A DNA stretch of 64,000 bases from JBCCFC01 sp965213595 (GTDB lineage: Bacteria; Chloroflexota; Anaerolineae; Caldilineales; Caldilineaceae). The position numbers and the translations under genes were made by a program. The notes below the pieces were generated by a model, which had not been told where the DNA came from, did no database searches, and saw only the letters and a program-made list of their open reading frames with translations. Of this stretch, positions 17,161 through 25,478 are shown piece after piece. The stretch lies in contig CBDBZO010000002.1 of assembly GCA_965213595.1 (NCBI GenBank), positions 806,001 to 870,000 of the forward strand, in the 5' to 3' direction. Each line of letters opens with the position of its first letter. Positions within the stretch are counted from its first letter, which is position 1.

Positions 17161-18084
17161 CTACAGCAGTTGCCCCACCCCAAACGTCAGCACAAAGAGC
17201 AGCGTGGCAATCGCCGTCTGGCGCAGGAAGGGATCGAGCTGGGCGGAGGGCATGCGCTGCACGGCCAGGCCGCTGCGAATCAGCAGCGGCAGGGTGGCGA
17301 CAAAGAGAAACTGCCACGGCGTTTGATAGTTGAGCAGCACGTAAATCAGCGCCGCCACCAGGCCGCCACCGAGCAGCGCCCAGTGGTAAATCGCCGCGCG
17401 GCGACGGCCCACGCGCACGGGGATCGAGCGCTTGCCCGCTAGCCGGTCCGAATCGATGTCGCGCACGTTGTTGACGTTGAGCACGGCAACGGAGAACAAG
17501 CCCAGGCTGGTGGCGGGCAGCAGCAGGTCGAGCGGGAGGGCCTGCGCCTGGAGGAAGAAGGTGCCGAGCACGCCCACGTAGCCAAAGAAGATCATGACGA
17601 AGAGATCGCCCAGGCCGACGTAGCCGTAAGGTCTGTCGCTGGCCGTGTAGGAGACGGCCGCCCAGATTGCCGCCGCGCCCAAAAGTAAAAAGAGCCCCGC
17701 CAGCAGCAGTTGCGCCAGCCCCAGCGCCAGCCAAACCAGCGCCGCGCCGCCGACCGCCGCCAGCGCTGCCGTCACGATGATGGCGCGCAGCATGGCCCCG
17801 CTCGTGATGCGACCGGACTGCACGGCCCGCTGCGGCCCCACCCGCTCGACGACGCTGTCCGCGCCGTGGATCGAGTCGCCGTAGTCGTTGGCGAGGTTGG
17901 ACAAAATCTGGAGCGCCAGCGTCGTGAGCACGCAGAGCAGGACGACCAGGGGGCGAAACGCGCCCGCCGCTGCCGCAAGGAAAGCGCCCATGCCGATGCT
18001 GGCCAGCGCGAGCGGCAGCGTGCGCGGTCGGGCGGCTTCGATCCAGGCGCTGGTGAGGGTGTCGGGGGGGGCGGTGGTCTTCAT
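17161..18084 (-). CDS. menA: 1,4-dihydroxy-2-naphthoate polyprenyltransferase, UbiA family
   Basis: 307 residues from ATG at 18084, preferred over the ATG at 18114 because that one overlaps the -10 box. It prenylates 1,4-dihydroxy-2-naphthoate in menaquinone synthesis at the membrane. The two UbiA Asp motifs are clear: LANDYGDSIHGAD near residue 75 and NNVRDIDSD near residue 205. The start RPRTLPLALASIGMG is typical of MenA rather than UbiA. About eight or nine membrane helices. No other men genes are present, so menaquinone genes are probably scattered. It shares a divergent promoter region with the Rpn-type gene. Confidence 0.92.
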   Translation of the reverse strand: MKTTAPPDTLTSAWIEAARPRTLPLALASIGMGAFLAAAAGAFRPLVVLLCVLTTLALQILSNLANDYGDSIHGADSVVERVGPQRAVQSGRITSGAMLRAIIVTAALAAVGGAALVWLALGLAQLLLAGLFLLLGAAAIWAAVSYTASDRPYGYVGLGDLFVMIFFGYVGVLGTFFLQAQALPLDLLLPATSLGLFSVAVLNVNNVRDIDSDRLAGKRSIPVRVGRRRAAIYHWALLGGGLVAALIYVLLNYQTPWQFLFVATLPLLIRSGLAVQRMPSAQLDPFLRQTAIATLLFVLTFGVGQLL

Positions 18085-18112
18085 GGAGATAAGCAACGAT
18101 TGGTTTTTGCCC

Positions 18113-18118
18113 ATTATA
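18113..18118 (-). promoter_or_regulatory. -10 box (TATAAT) of menA
   Basis: TATAAT on the minus strand lies 28 bases before the chosen menA start, predicting a leader of about 20 bases and arguing against the ATG at 18114. Confidence 0.55.
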
Positions 18119-18141
18119 CCGCATGGCCCCAGCGAACGCGA

Positions 18142-18170
18142 TTGACAACAGCCGCCGCGCCCGGTACACT
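18142..18170 (+). promoter_or_regulatory. Consensus promoter of the Rpn-type gene, leaderless
   Basis: TTGACA (18142-18147), a 17-base spacer and TACACT (18165-18170). The ATG at 18177 lies seven bases after the -10 box, so the mRNA should begin at the start codon. Confidence 0.7.
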
Positions 18171-18176
18171 TTGCCC

Positions 18177-19094
18177 ATGAGCATTCACGACAGCGGCTAC
18201 AAGCGGCTTTTTAGCAACCGGACGATCTTCCAGCAGCTGATCCAGACCTTTGTCGACGAGCCCTGGGTCGCCGACCTCGACTTCAGCCAGGCCGAGACGC
18301 TTGACAAGTCCTTTGTCAATGAGGCTTACCAAGCCTACGAGAGCGACCTCATCTACCGCGTCAAGCTCCACGGGCGCGACCTCTACATCTACGTGCTGCT
18401 CGAGTTCCAGTCCACCGTGGATCGCTTCATGGCGCTGCGCGTGCTCAACTACGTCACCCAGTTCTATTTGGAACTGGTGGCGTCGCGCCAGCACTTGGAA
18501 AAGCTGCCGGCAGTTTTCCCGATTGTGTTGTATAATGGCGACAGGGCGTGGCGGGCGGCGACGCGCATGAGCGAGCTGATCGAGCTGGAGCCGTCGTTGG
18601 GTCGCTACGCGTTGGGCTTCGAGTACCTGCTGCTGGCGGAGCAGTCGGTGTCGCGCGAGCAGCTGCTGCGGATTCGCAACATCGTCTCGACGCTCTTTTT
18701 GGCCGAGGCGCACTACGACGTGGAGCTGCTGATCGAGGAGCTGGTGGCGCTGTTCGAGCGCGAACCGGACAAGCAGGCGGCGTCGCTGCTCATCAACTGG
18801 TTTCGACAGTTGGCGCGGCACGAGTACATTGAGCGCGGAGATTTTGAACAGTTTGAGGAAGTTTATCAATCGACGGAGGAGGTGCAGAGCATGTTAATTA
18901 AGGCGCTGGAGCGGGAGCGGCAGCAGTACATCGAGCAGGGCATCGAGCAGGGCATTGAGCGGGGCATCGAGCAGTCGCAGCAGGAAATTGTGCGGACGAT
19001 GAGCGCGCACGGCTTCGACGCGCTGCAAATTGCTGAGGTGACGGGAATTCCTGCGGAAGAGGTGCTTGATTTCTTAGCGAAGCGCGACCAGTAA
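18177..19094 (+). CDS. Rpn-family recombination-promoting nuclease / PDDEXK transposase-like protein
   Basis: 305 residues from ATG at 18177. It matches the Rpn/YhgA-like family: an N-terminal MSIHDSGYKRLFSN, then a PD-(D/E)xK core (ESDLIYRV ... LLEFQST; Asp, Glu-x-Gln), and INWFRQLARHEY. The C-terminus has the low-complexity repeat IEQGIEQGIERGIEQ that is typical of the family, and ends with a small helical region. Such proteins are DNA endonucleases linked to horizontal transfer. No partner gene or target duplication is visible. Expression appears to be from a leaderless promoter. Confidence 0.88.
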   Translation: MSIHDSGYKRLFSNRTIFQQLIQTFVDEPWVADLDFSQAETLDKSFVNEAYQAYESDLIYRVKLHGRDLYIYVLLEFQSTVDRFMALRVLNYVTQFYLELVASRQHLEKLPAVFPIVLYNGDRAWRAATRMSELIELEPSLGRYALGFEYLLLAEQSVSREQLLRIRNIVSTLFLAEAHYDVELLIEELVALFEREPDKQAASLLINWFRQLARHEYIERGDFEQFEEVYQSTEEVQSMLIKALERERQQYIEQGIEQGIERGIEQSQQEIVRTMSAHGFDALQIAEVTGIPAEEVLDFLAKRDQ

Positions 19095-19140
19095 TCAACT
19101 TGTTGATTAAAGAGGTCGGTCAAGGAGGTTGACCAAAAAG

Positions 19141-19175
19141 GACGTGGGTGCGGCGAACGCCCCACGTCCTTTTTA
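19141..19175 (+). terminator. Intrinsic terminator after the Rpn-type gene
   Basis: GACGTGGG (19141-19148) pairs with CCCACGTC (19161-19168), followed by CTTTTTAG. It may also serve the opposite strand through the AAAAA preceding it. Confidence 0.7.
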
Positions 19176-19209
19176 GTTTCCACGTTGGACTTGCCCTTCA
19201 CCGCTCGTC

Positions 19210-21339
19210 CTATTCGTCACCAATTACGAGGGGGAAGTAGAGCTGCTGAACGGGCTCAACTGACGGCGCGGTTGGCTGGGGAACAGCGGTAGACATCGGC
19301 GTCTGAGAGGGCGCAGGCGACGGTGTCGATAGCGGCGTCGGTAGCGGCGTTGAAGATGGGGCTGCGGTTGGCGCAGGCGGCGTGGCGGTCGGCGTCGGCT
19401 GCGGCTCGCTGCCCGGCTCGACAACGGTTAGCCACGCCGCGTTCGGCGCGCCCCAGTTGCCATCGACATCGCGCCCCTGCACCAGCAGCGAATAGCGACC
19501 CGGCGCGAGCTCACTCGTATCCACCGTAGCGATCACGGCTTCCGCCCCGGCATCAAACGCGCCATCGGTCGGCGTCATCGCCAGCGCGCTCGTGCCGCTG
19601 ATCCAGGCCGGGGCGTTTAGCGTGTAGCGCGCTTCGGCGATGGACTGCGTCGGTTCGCTGCCAAAGCCGTTGCTAAAGTAGCGCGTATCGTCGACGGTGG
19701 CGCGGAGGGCAGCGGGCTGGCCCTGCGCCACCGCTGCTGGCTCAACAACCACATCGAGTGCATCGGGGCCGCTGGGAAGCTGGTAAGGGCGATGCGCGAC
19801 CTTGAGCGCGTACGTCAGCGCGGGCAGATTTGCCGCGAGAATATCCTCAAAGGTTGAGCAGGATTGGAAGAACGACGTGCCCAACTCAAAGGTGTAGGCG
19901 GGCACGCCGAGTTCGCCATAGGCCCAGTCGTCGGTCGTCCCGTCGGTGCGGTAGATGCAGCCCGGCTCGCCCGCCTGGCAGATGCGGTAGCGGGTGAAGT
20001 AGCCAAACTTGCGGCCCAGCGTCTCCAGCCCCGCGTTGTTGGGCGCGGGCTGGTCGCTGTAGCCCCACGGAAAGAGCACCAGCTCGCTGTAGCTGTGCAG
20101 AGAGAGGAAAACGCCCGTTGTATCGGCTGGCGCGGCGTCGCCGTCGCCCTCGCCGCGCTGATCGGGAAAGACATCGGCGAGATAGCCTTGGATGGCCTGC
20201 GTCTCCGGCTCGGAGGCGGCGCTGGGGCCGCGATAGGTCTCGTCGCAGGCGTCGCCGGAGGAGCCGCTGCCGTTGCTGCTGTTCCAGCGGAAGGAGCTGT
20301 TGCGGTTGAGGTCCGTGCCGTAGTAGAACGGCGTGTACTGCGGGGCCTGTGGGAATGTGCTGCACCCGTTGGTGTTGTTGACGTTCTTGCGCCAGTAAAA
20401 GCCCTGCTCGGCAAACTCGCGCCCGTCTGGGTTGCCGTAAGGAATCAAGTGCAGCTCGTTGTAATCAAGCAGCCACGTCGCATCGGCCTCGACGCCGTAG
20501 CCCGCGACCAGCTGCTCCGCAAAGCGCGCGGCCAGCTCCGTCGTGGTTAACTCGCGGGCGTGGATGGCCGCCAGGATGACGAGGCGCGGCTTGGGGCCGG
20601 GCACGTCGCGGTTGGTCAGCACGAGCGCGTGCAGGTCGTCGCCATCTCCCTCCTCCCCATTGACTTTGTCCCAGCTATCACCGATGTCGCGCCACTGGGC
20701 GAGATTTGGGTAATCCACGGTCAGCCGAGCCAGCTCCGCGTTTGTGGTCTCGACCGTGCGATAGCACTCAAAGCCGGGAATGGTCTCGCTCGGCACGCTG
20801 CTCGCCGCGGCGACTTCGCCTCGTGCGCGGGCCAGTTGGGTGCGAAATTCCTGCGTCCGTTCGGCATCGACCGTCACCGAGAGCGCGGCCTCTCGGCGCA
20901 GGCGGCGAAAGGTCGCGCCATCGACCAGCGCCGTCGCGCGGCCCTGCGTGGTGGAGCCCGCATCGTAGTCAACGGCCCACACGTCGAGCGTGGCCACGAG
21001 GTGGTCGAGCTTGGTTAAATCGCGAAAGCGGATTTGCACGACGAGGGGTGGATTCGCCTCGTCCACAGTTTCAGTTACTGTGGGCGTCGGTGGGTTAGGG
21101 ATAACGACCAGGTTTTCCGCTGCCGCGCTGGACGGCGCAAAAGAGAGTGTCAACGTAACAAGCACAAGACACGTTGCTGCGGAGATTATCTTCCACCCCC
21201 TCCCAGCCTCCCCCAGAATGGGGGAGGAGCCGATCCTTCGTCGACCCAGTCGCGGCTCCCTCCCCCACTGGGGGAGGGCTGGGGAGGGGTAGAACGTTGA
21301 CTTACCCCATTTGATAACGCGTAACCGAAATCGAAGCAC
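19210..21339 (-). CDS. M14 zinc carboxypeptidase, secreted
   Basis: About 709 residues from GTG at 21339 (AAGGAG seven bases upstream). The closer ATG at 21345 has only two bases of spacing and is out of frame. After an unusually long N-terminus, a signal core (about residues 40-65) ends SSAAA. Residues about 180-530 form the M14 domain: zinc site HARE, later zinc histidine in HSYSE, and catalytic Glu in TFELGTSF, with DLNRN and NPDGRE. The C-terminus has an Ig-like region and a long Pro/Thr/Ser tail. The N-terminal 30 residues are encoded by an intergenic-type repeat. It would trim C-terminal residues from peptides outside the cell, fitting the peptide importer nearby. Confidence 0.9.
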   Translation of the reverse strand: MLRFRLRVIKWGKSTFYPSPALPQWGREPRLGRRRIGSSPILGEAGRGWKIISAATCLVLVTLTLSFAPSSAAAENLVVIPNPPTPTVTETVDEANPPLVVQIRFRDLTKLDHLVATLDVWAVDYDAGSTTQGRATALVDGATFRRLRREAALSVTVDAERTQEFRTQLARARGEVAAASSVPSETIPGFECYRTVETTNAELARLTVDYPNLAQWRDIGDSWDKVNGEEGDGDDLHALVLTNRDVPGPKPRLVILAAIHARELTTTELAARFAEQLVAGYGVEADATWLLDYNELHLIPYGNPDGREFAEQGFYWRKNVNNTNGCSTFPQAPQYTPFYYGTDLNRNSSFRWNSSNGSGSSGDACDETYRGPSAASEPETQAIQGYLADVFPDQRGEGDGDAAPADTTGVFLSLHSYSELVLFPWGYSDQPAPNNAGLETLGRKFGYFTRYRICQAGEPGCIYRTDGTTDDWAYGELGVPAYTFELGTSFFQSCSTFEDILAANLPALTYALKVAHRPYQLPSGPDALDVVVEPAAVAQGQPAALRATVDDTRYFSNGFGSEPTQSIAEARYTLNAPAWISGTSALAMTPTDGAFDAGAEAVIATVDTSELAPGRYSLLVQGRDVDGNWGAPNAAWLTVVEPGSEPQPTPTATPPAPTAAPSSTPLPTPLSTPSPAPSQTPMSTAVPQPTAPSVEPVQQLYFPLVIGDE
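21196..21288. repeat. Intergenic-type palindromic repeat lying inside the M14 gene
   Basis: CCCCCTCCCAGCCTCCCCC and the mirrored GGGGGAGGGCTGGGGAGGGG flank a short unique centre. In the minus-strand gene it is read as PSPALPQWG ... SPILGEAGRG between the basic start and the hydrophobic core of the signal peptide. Related copies are at 34405-34551 and 57183-57268. Confidence 0.8.
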
Positions 21340-21363
21340 GACATAACTCCTTGAACTCAACAG

Positions 21364-21852
21364 CTACTGCCCAAAGCCCGCGCCGAGCGCGCTAAAGAAG
21401 AGCGGAATCAGCGCGACGCCGCCAATCAAAATTGCGGCGACTTCAATGTAGAACCAGCCCTGCGCGGCGCGCCCCCAGAGCTGGTCAAAGCCGTTGGGGG
21501 CGCGGTGGCGGGCTTGATAGGTATAGTAAACAAGATACTGCTCTACCTCGCTCACGGGCTCCAGCGGCTCCAGCGTCCAGCCCGCGTGCTGGAAGGGTCG
21601 CGGCAGCGCCGTTACCAGCCGATGGGCGAGATAACCTATCGGCAGCAAAATGATGATGAAGAGAGTCGACGCCAGCACGGTATCCACCCACTGAACGGAG
21701 ATGGGGCTTAGCGCGTTAAACACGGCGATCCAATTCCACGCCAGAAAGAGCAGCAGCGGCGAGGCCATGATCCAGTAGCCGATGCCGCCCCCGTTGGGCT
21801 CCAGTTCAACTAAATCCGCTGGGACGCGACGGCGTTCAATTTTTTCGTTCAT
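21364..21852 (-). CDS. Membrane protein of unknown function upstream of the M14 peptidase
   Basis: 162 residues from ATG at 21852 (MNEKIERRRVPADLVELEPNG). Two hydrophobic segments near residues 28-45 and 55-75 and one near the C-terminus give three probable membrane helices, with a soluble middle part (VSEVEQYLVYYTYQARHRAPNG). No family is recognised. The stop is 24 bases before the carboxypeptidase start on the same strand, so the two genes should be co-transcribed; a role alongside the secreted peptidase is a guess. Confidence 0.7.
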   Translation of the reverse strand: MNEKIERRRVPADLVELEPNGGGIGYWIMASPLLLFLAWNWIAVFNALSPISVQWVDTVLASTLFIIILLPIGYLAHRLVTALPRPFQHAGWTLEPLEPVSEVEQYLVYYTYQARHRAPNGFDQLWGRAAQGWFYIEVAAILIGGVALIPLFFSALGAGFGQ

Positions 21853-22080
21853 TCCGTCATTATGCAATTTTTTGACGCGAGTTGAAAAAATTGGTAGCAC
21901 CGCACTTAACCATGAGGGTTAAGCTCAAGCACAAACAAGGTCGTGCATGGCCGGAGGGGCGCGACCGCGGCACGGGGGCGGTGACCCTCTAGGCGGCGGG
22001 AGACGAAATCAACAAACTCTCATCCCCTTTACGCTTAGCTGCGGTGCTACCCGGCACGGTAGTTGCACACTCTTTATAAT

Positions 22081-22269
22081 ATGATCCGAAAGCAAAATCA
22101 GCGTCTGCGATCCAGCTTATTCTTCGGCCTGAGCGCAACAGTTGGCTTCCTCTTGGCCGACTGGCTGCCCTTCCTCGACATAAATCTCCTGCTCTTTGTT
22201 GGAATATGGTGGGCCGTGGTCATTCTATGGTTCTGGGTATTCCCCGCCATCACGCCAAAGCAGCCGTAG
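22081..22269 (+). CDS. Small two-helix membrane protein, hypothetical
   Basis: 62 residues from ATG at 22081 (MIRKQNQRLRSSLFFG), with two hydrophobic segments separated by DWLPFLDIN. TATAAT directly abuts the ATG, so the true start is uncertain; a TTG at 22063 is possible. The stop codon TAG lies inside a palindrome shared with the convergent permease gene. Similar tiny membrane proteins are common but unassigned. Confidence 0.5.
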   Translation: MIRKQNQRLRSSLFFGLSATVGFLLADWLPFLDINLLLFVGIWWAVVILWFWVFPAITPKQP

Positions 22270-22302
22270 TTGGGCAGCGCGCTGCCCAACTACGGCTGCT
22301 TT
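22257..22302. terminator. Perfect 46-bp palindrome over the stop of a convergent gene pair
   Basis: AAAGCAGCCGTAGTTGGGC and its exact mirror meet at CAGCGCGCTG. It contains the TAG of the small plus-strand gene and ends four bases before the stop of the minus-strand permease fragment. Confidence 0.85.
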
Positions 22303-22305
22303 GCC

Positions 22306-23304
22306 TCACCGCTCGCCCAGCCGCAGACTCTGAAAGAGCTTCCCGCGCAGCGCCACCGCAATCAACCCAACCTCCGCCGCCAGCATTACCGCCACAAAGC
22401 CCACTGCCAAGGGAATCACCTCGCCCTGGGCGATCACGGGCAGCAGCGGCGGCAGCGCGGTCTGCGCGTCGCCCGTGATGCGGAAGAGGGGGACGAAGCG
22501 CTGGGCGGCGAGCGTCCCGGCGACGATACCGGCGATCGCGCCAAAGACCGTGAGGATGGCATACTCCAGCACGATTTGCCCCAGCACCTGGTTGTGGCGG
22601 ATGCCGACGGCGCGCAGCACGGCGAACTGAGTGCGCCGCTCCTGCAGCGAGGCGTAGCTGTAGGTCAGCAGGCCGATGGCGGCCATCAGCGCGGCGGCGA
22701 GAAAGCCAATCGAGAGCGTGCCAAAGACGCCGACCCGCTCCATCTGCGCCTGCTCCTGGCGGATCAGCGCGCGGGCGTCGCGGTCGCGCAGAGTGTCGAT
22801 GCCGGTGGCGTCGGGAATTGCGTCGATGATGGCGAGACCGCTGGCGTCGTCCGCCGTGCGCAACCAAATGTCGTGCGGCATGATCACGCCGAAGAAGCTG
22901 AAGATGTGGTCGAGGTTGCCCACCACGGTGATGGCGTTCTCGAATTCAGCGTCGCGGCGCTCGGTCCAACTCACTTCGTAGACGGTGGGAAAGTAGTCGA
23001 ACGTGCCCGCAATCGTGAACGACTCTTCGAGATTGACGCCAAAATCGGGGAAGACCCTCATGCGCAACGCATCGCCGATTTGAAGGCCGGTGGCATCCAG
23101 CAGCTGCTGCGAGACGAGCACGCTGTTTGGCGACGTCGCAAGCTCGTTCAGCAGCGCGCCCAACGGCTGCGCGGCAAAGTCCTCGCGGAAAGCGGCGACG
23201 TTGGCAAATTCGTTGCGGTCGATGGCGAGAAAGCGGGCGCCAAAGCGACCATCCGCCAAAAGCATTTCAGCGTTGTAGTTGCCGACCCGTGTGGCGTCGA
23301 GCAC
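22306..23304 (-). CDS. ABC transporter permease, FtsX type, C-terminal part (split by frameshift)
   Basis: 332 residues in a frame different from the upstream part. The frame stays open above the ATG at 23304, reading ADPTGAPWIPPIEEYAALDG, which joins sensibly to the preceding fragment. It has an extracytoplasmic MacB-like periplasmic region and then four helices typical of FtsX (GLLTYSYASLQERRTQFAVLRAVGIRHNQVL). Together with the N-terminal part it would form one protein of about 980 residues with two FtsX units. It exports or transduces through an ATPase subunit not seen in this window. Either a pseudogene or a sequence error. Confidence 0.75.
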   Translation of the reverse strand: MLDATRVGNYNAEMLLADGRFGARFLAIDRNEFANVAAFREDFAAQPLGALLNELATSPNSVLVSQQLLDATGLQIGDALRMRVFPDFGVNLEESFTIAGTFDYFPTVYEVSWTERRDAEFENAITVVGNLDHIFSFFGVIMPHDIWLRTADDASGLAIIDAIPDATGIDTLRDRDARALIRQEQAQMERVGVFGTLSIGFLAAALMAAIGLLTYSYASLQERRTQFAVLRAVGIRHNQVLGQIVLEYAILTVFGAIAGIVAGTLAAQRFVPLFRITGDAQTALPPLLPVIAQGEVIPLAVGFVAVMLAAEVGLIAVALRGKLFQSLRLGER

Positions 23305-23326
23305 GCCGTCGAGCGCGGCGTACTCT

Positions 23327-25243
23327 TCAATCGGCGGAATCCACGGCGCGCCGGTCGGATCCGCCCTGCGGCGCGGCGAGGTCGCCTTCGCGGAAGGGCT
23401 CGAAGGTGAGGTCGGCGCCGGTCTGGTAGTAGATGCGGTCGCCGAGCCAGCGATCCAGGCTGCCGGCCAGCGAAAGGGTGTAGACGCCCAGCGCCAGCGA
23501 GACGACCACGAGCAGCAGCGGGTTCAAATAGGTGTGGCTGTAGCGGCCCAGCCGCCGCAGCGCCATGTGCAGCGGAACCCAGCCAATGCGCCCGGTCACG
23601 CGGTCGACGAGCCAGAGCAGCCAGGAAAAAATACGCAGGCTGAGCAGCGCCAGCACGAAGATAAAGATGGCCGGCACAAGCACCAGCGTCGGGTCGCGGT
23701 AGAGATCGCTGGGCGCGTCGCCCACGAGGTTGGCGAGCGAGCCGCGCTGCATAATTTGGTTGTAGAGATACCCCGCGGGCAGCAGCAGCAGCAGGTCAAA
23801 GTAGTTGCGGTACCAGAAGGGCGGCTGCTGCGGTCGCACGTGCTCCTGTCGCCGCTGCATCAGGTTGCGCCGCTGGCCCAGCCCCAGCGCGACCAGCTTG
23901 GTGCCGACGATTACCGCCAGCGTCAGCAGCACCAGCGTGCCGTTGAGGCCAAAGCGCGAAATCGGCAGCGCCAGCCGGCCCGCGTCAAAGCTCAGGAAGG
24001 AGCTGGCGTAGCCCATCAAGCGCGCCAGCCCCGCGCCCAGCAGCAGCCCCAGCGGCAGACCCACCACAAACAAAATCAGCCCGTCCAGCAGGGTCAGCAG
24101 CGCGGTGTGCCAGCGGTTCATGCCGCGGCTGAGCATGACCAGCATCTCGCGCCCCTGCCAGTAGGCGATGACCGTGGCCGTGAGGATTAGAAAATAGAGC
24201 AAAAAAGCCAACCCCGGCACGTTAAAACCGAGCAGCAGCGTGGTCAGCGTATCCTGGCGCTGCACAAAATCACCGAGCGCCAGCGTCGGCGTGGTGACGC
24301 GCGCGGCGGGCAGGAAGCGCTGCACGGCGGCCTCGCTGCTCTCCAGCCCGTCGCGGTAGTCGCGGCCCTCGGCGGGCACGACGGCGCTCTCGTCGAAGAC
24401 GAGCTGCCAGGTGGCCGTGCGCACGGCGGGCGTCAGCCGCGGCTCGACGTGCGCGGCGTAGCTTGAGCGCGTCGTCAGCAGCGCCTCGGTGAGCGCGCGG
24501 TCGAGGTCGGCCTCATCGCTGGCGGCACGCCACACCCCCGCAATTTGCACGGGAATCTCCGCCTCGCCGCTCGAGGCCAGGACGAACTCATCGCCCGGCT
24601 GCGCCCCCATTTCGTCCGCCAGGTCGGCGTACATCCACGCGGCCAGCGCGTCTGGCTGCTCATTGGACGACTGGCGACCGACGACCGACATCGGTTCTCC
24701 CGCGACCACCTCCATCTGCTCGACCGCGCGCTCATCCACGATCACGTTGATCTGCTCGCCCCGTGAATCGCTGCCCGGCGCTTTCAGCCGCAGCACGCCG
24801 CTGTTGGTCTGCCACGCCACATCGCGCACGGGCAGGCCGACCTGAGCGGCCAGCGTCTGCGACAGCCGCTCGGTCAGCGCGTCGACGCGGTCGAGCGAAA
24901 GGGGCACGGCCTCGTCCGAGGCGGCGAAGACGCGCGTGGAGAAGGCCGGTCGCCCAGTGATGCGGCTGTACTCGCTCATCTGCTCGCGCAGCATGACGGT
25001 GTCCACGGCCTGGGCAAAGAACGAAGCGCTGGTGACGAGGCCGACGGCCAGCATCACGCCAAAGAGGGTGAGCAGGCTCAAGCCCAGGTGGTAGCGCTGT
25101 CGCCTGAGTGCGAGGCGGGCGAAGCTGGTGAGCTGATTGACGGTGTTTAGGGAAGTCGTTTGGATGAAATGAAGCACGGCAAAGAAAGGTGGGCGCGCGG
25201 CCAATTTGCGGCGTTTGACGAATGTTCGTGAAAAATGTATCAT
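23327..25243 (-). CDS. ABC transporter permease, FtsX type, N-terminal part (split by frameshift)
   Basis: 638 residues. The start near 25243 is uncertain; the conserved part begins around FARLALRRQRYHLGLSLLTLFG. One N-terminal helix is followed by a large extracytoplasmic domain (about 60-330), then a first FtsX helix bundle (about 340-480) and further helices up to about 610. The last 14 residues (from SDRRAVDSAD) are out of register: shifting by one base restores a reading frame that continues into the downstream fragment. No ATPase gene is adjacent, so the cognate NBD must be elsewhere. Confidence 0.75.
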   Translation of the reverse strand: MIHFSRTFVKRRKLAARPPFFAVLHFIQTTSLNTVNQLTSFARLALRRQRYHLGLSLLTLFGVMLAVGLVTSASFFAQAVDTVMLREQMSEYSRITGRPAFSTRVFAASDEAVPLSLDRVDALTERLSQTLAAQVGLPVRDVAWQTNSGVLRLKAPGSDSRGEQINVIVDERAVEQMEVVAGEPMSVVGRQSSNEQPDALAAWMYADLADEMGAQPGDEFVLASSGEAEIPVQIAGVWRAASDEADLDRALTEALLTTRSSYAAHVEPRLTPAVRTATWQLVFDESAVVPAEGRDYRDGLESSEAAVQRFLPAARVTTPTLALGDFVQRQDTLTTLLLGFNVPGLAFLLYFLILTATVIAYWQGREMLVMLSRGMNRWHTALLTLLDGLILFVVGLPLGLLLGAGLARLMGYASSFLSFDAGRLALPISRFGLNGTLVLLTLAVIVGTKLVALGLGQRRNLMQRRQEHVRPQQPPFWYRNYFDLLLLLPAGYLYNQIMQRGSLANLVGDAPSDLYRDPTLVLVPAIFIFVLALLSLRIFSWLLWLVDRVTGRIGWVPLHMALRRLGRYSHTYLNPLLLVVVSLALGVYTLSLAGSLDRWLGDRIYYQTGADLTFEPFREGDLAAPQGGSDRRAVDSAD

Positions 25244-25478
25244 ACTCCACGCAGCTTCTGCAACCCCTTTTCTTCAAGAAATTTCCCGCGGCCTCGGTGG
25301 CCGCGACAGATAGATCGACCCAGCCGTCTCGTGGTCACCATGATGTCTCCCCTATCTAAATATTTGTGAAATCCATAAATAAAGCAGTAACGCATCCGGC
25401 ACGCTGCGCCATTAATTCTTCACTGCCGATTGTCCATCCATCGGGCCAACTTCTTCTCAACCAAAGGAGCATTGTTTT

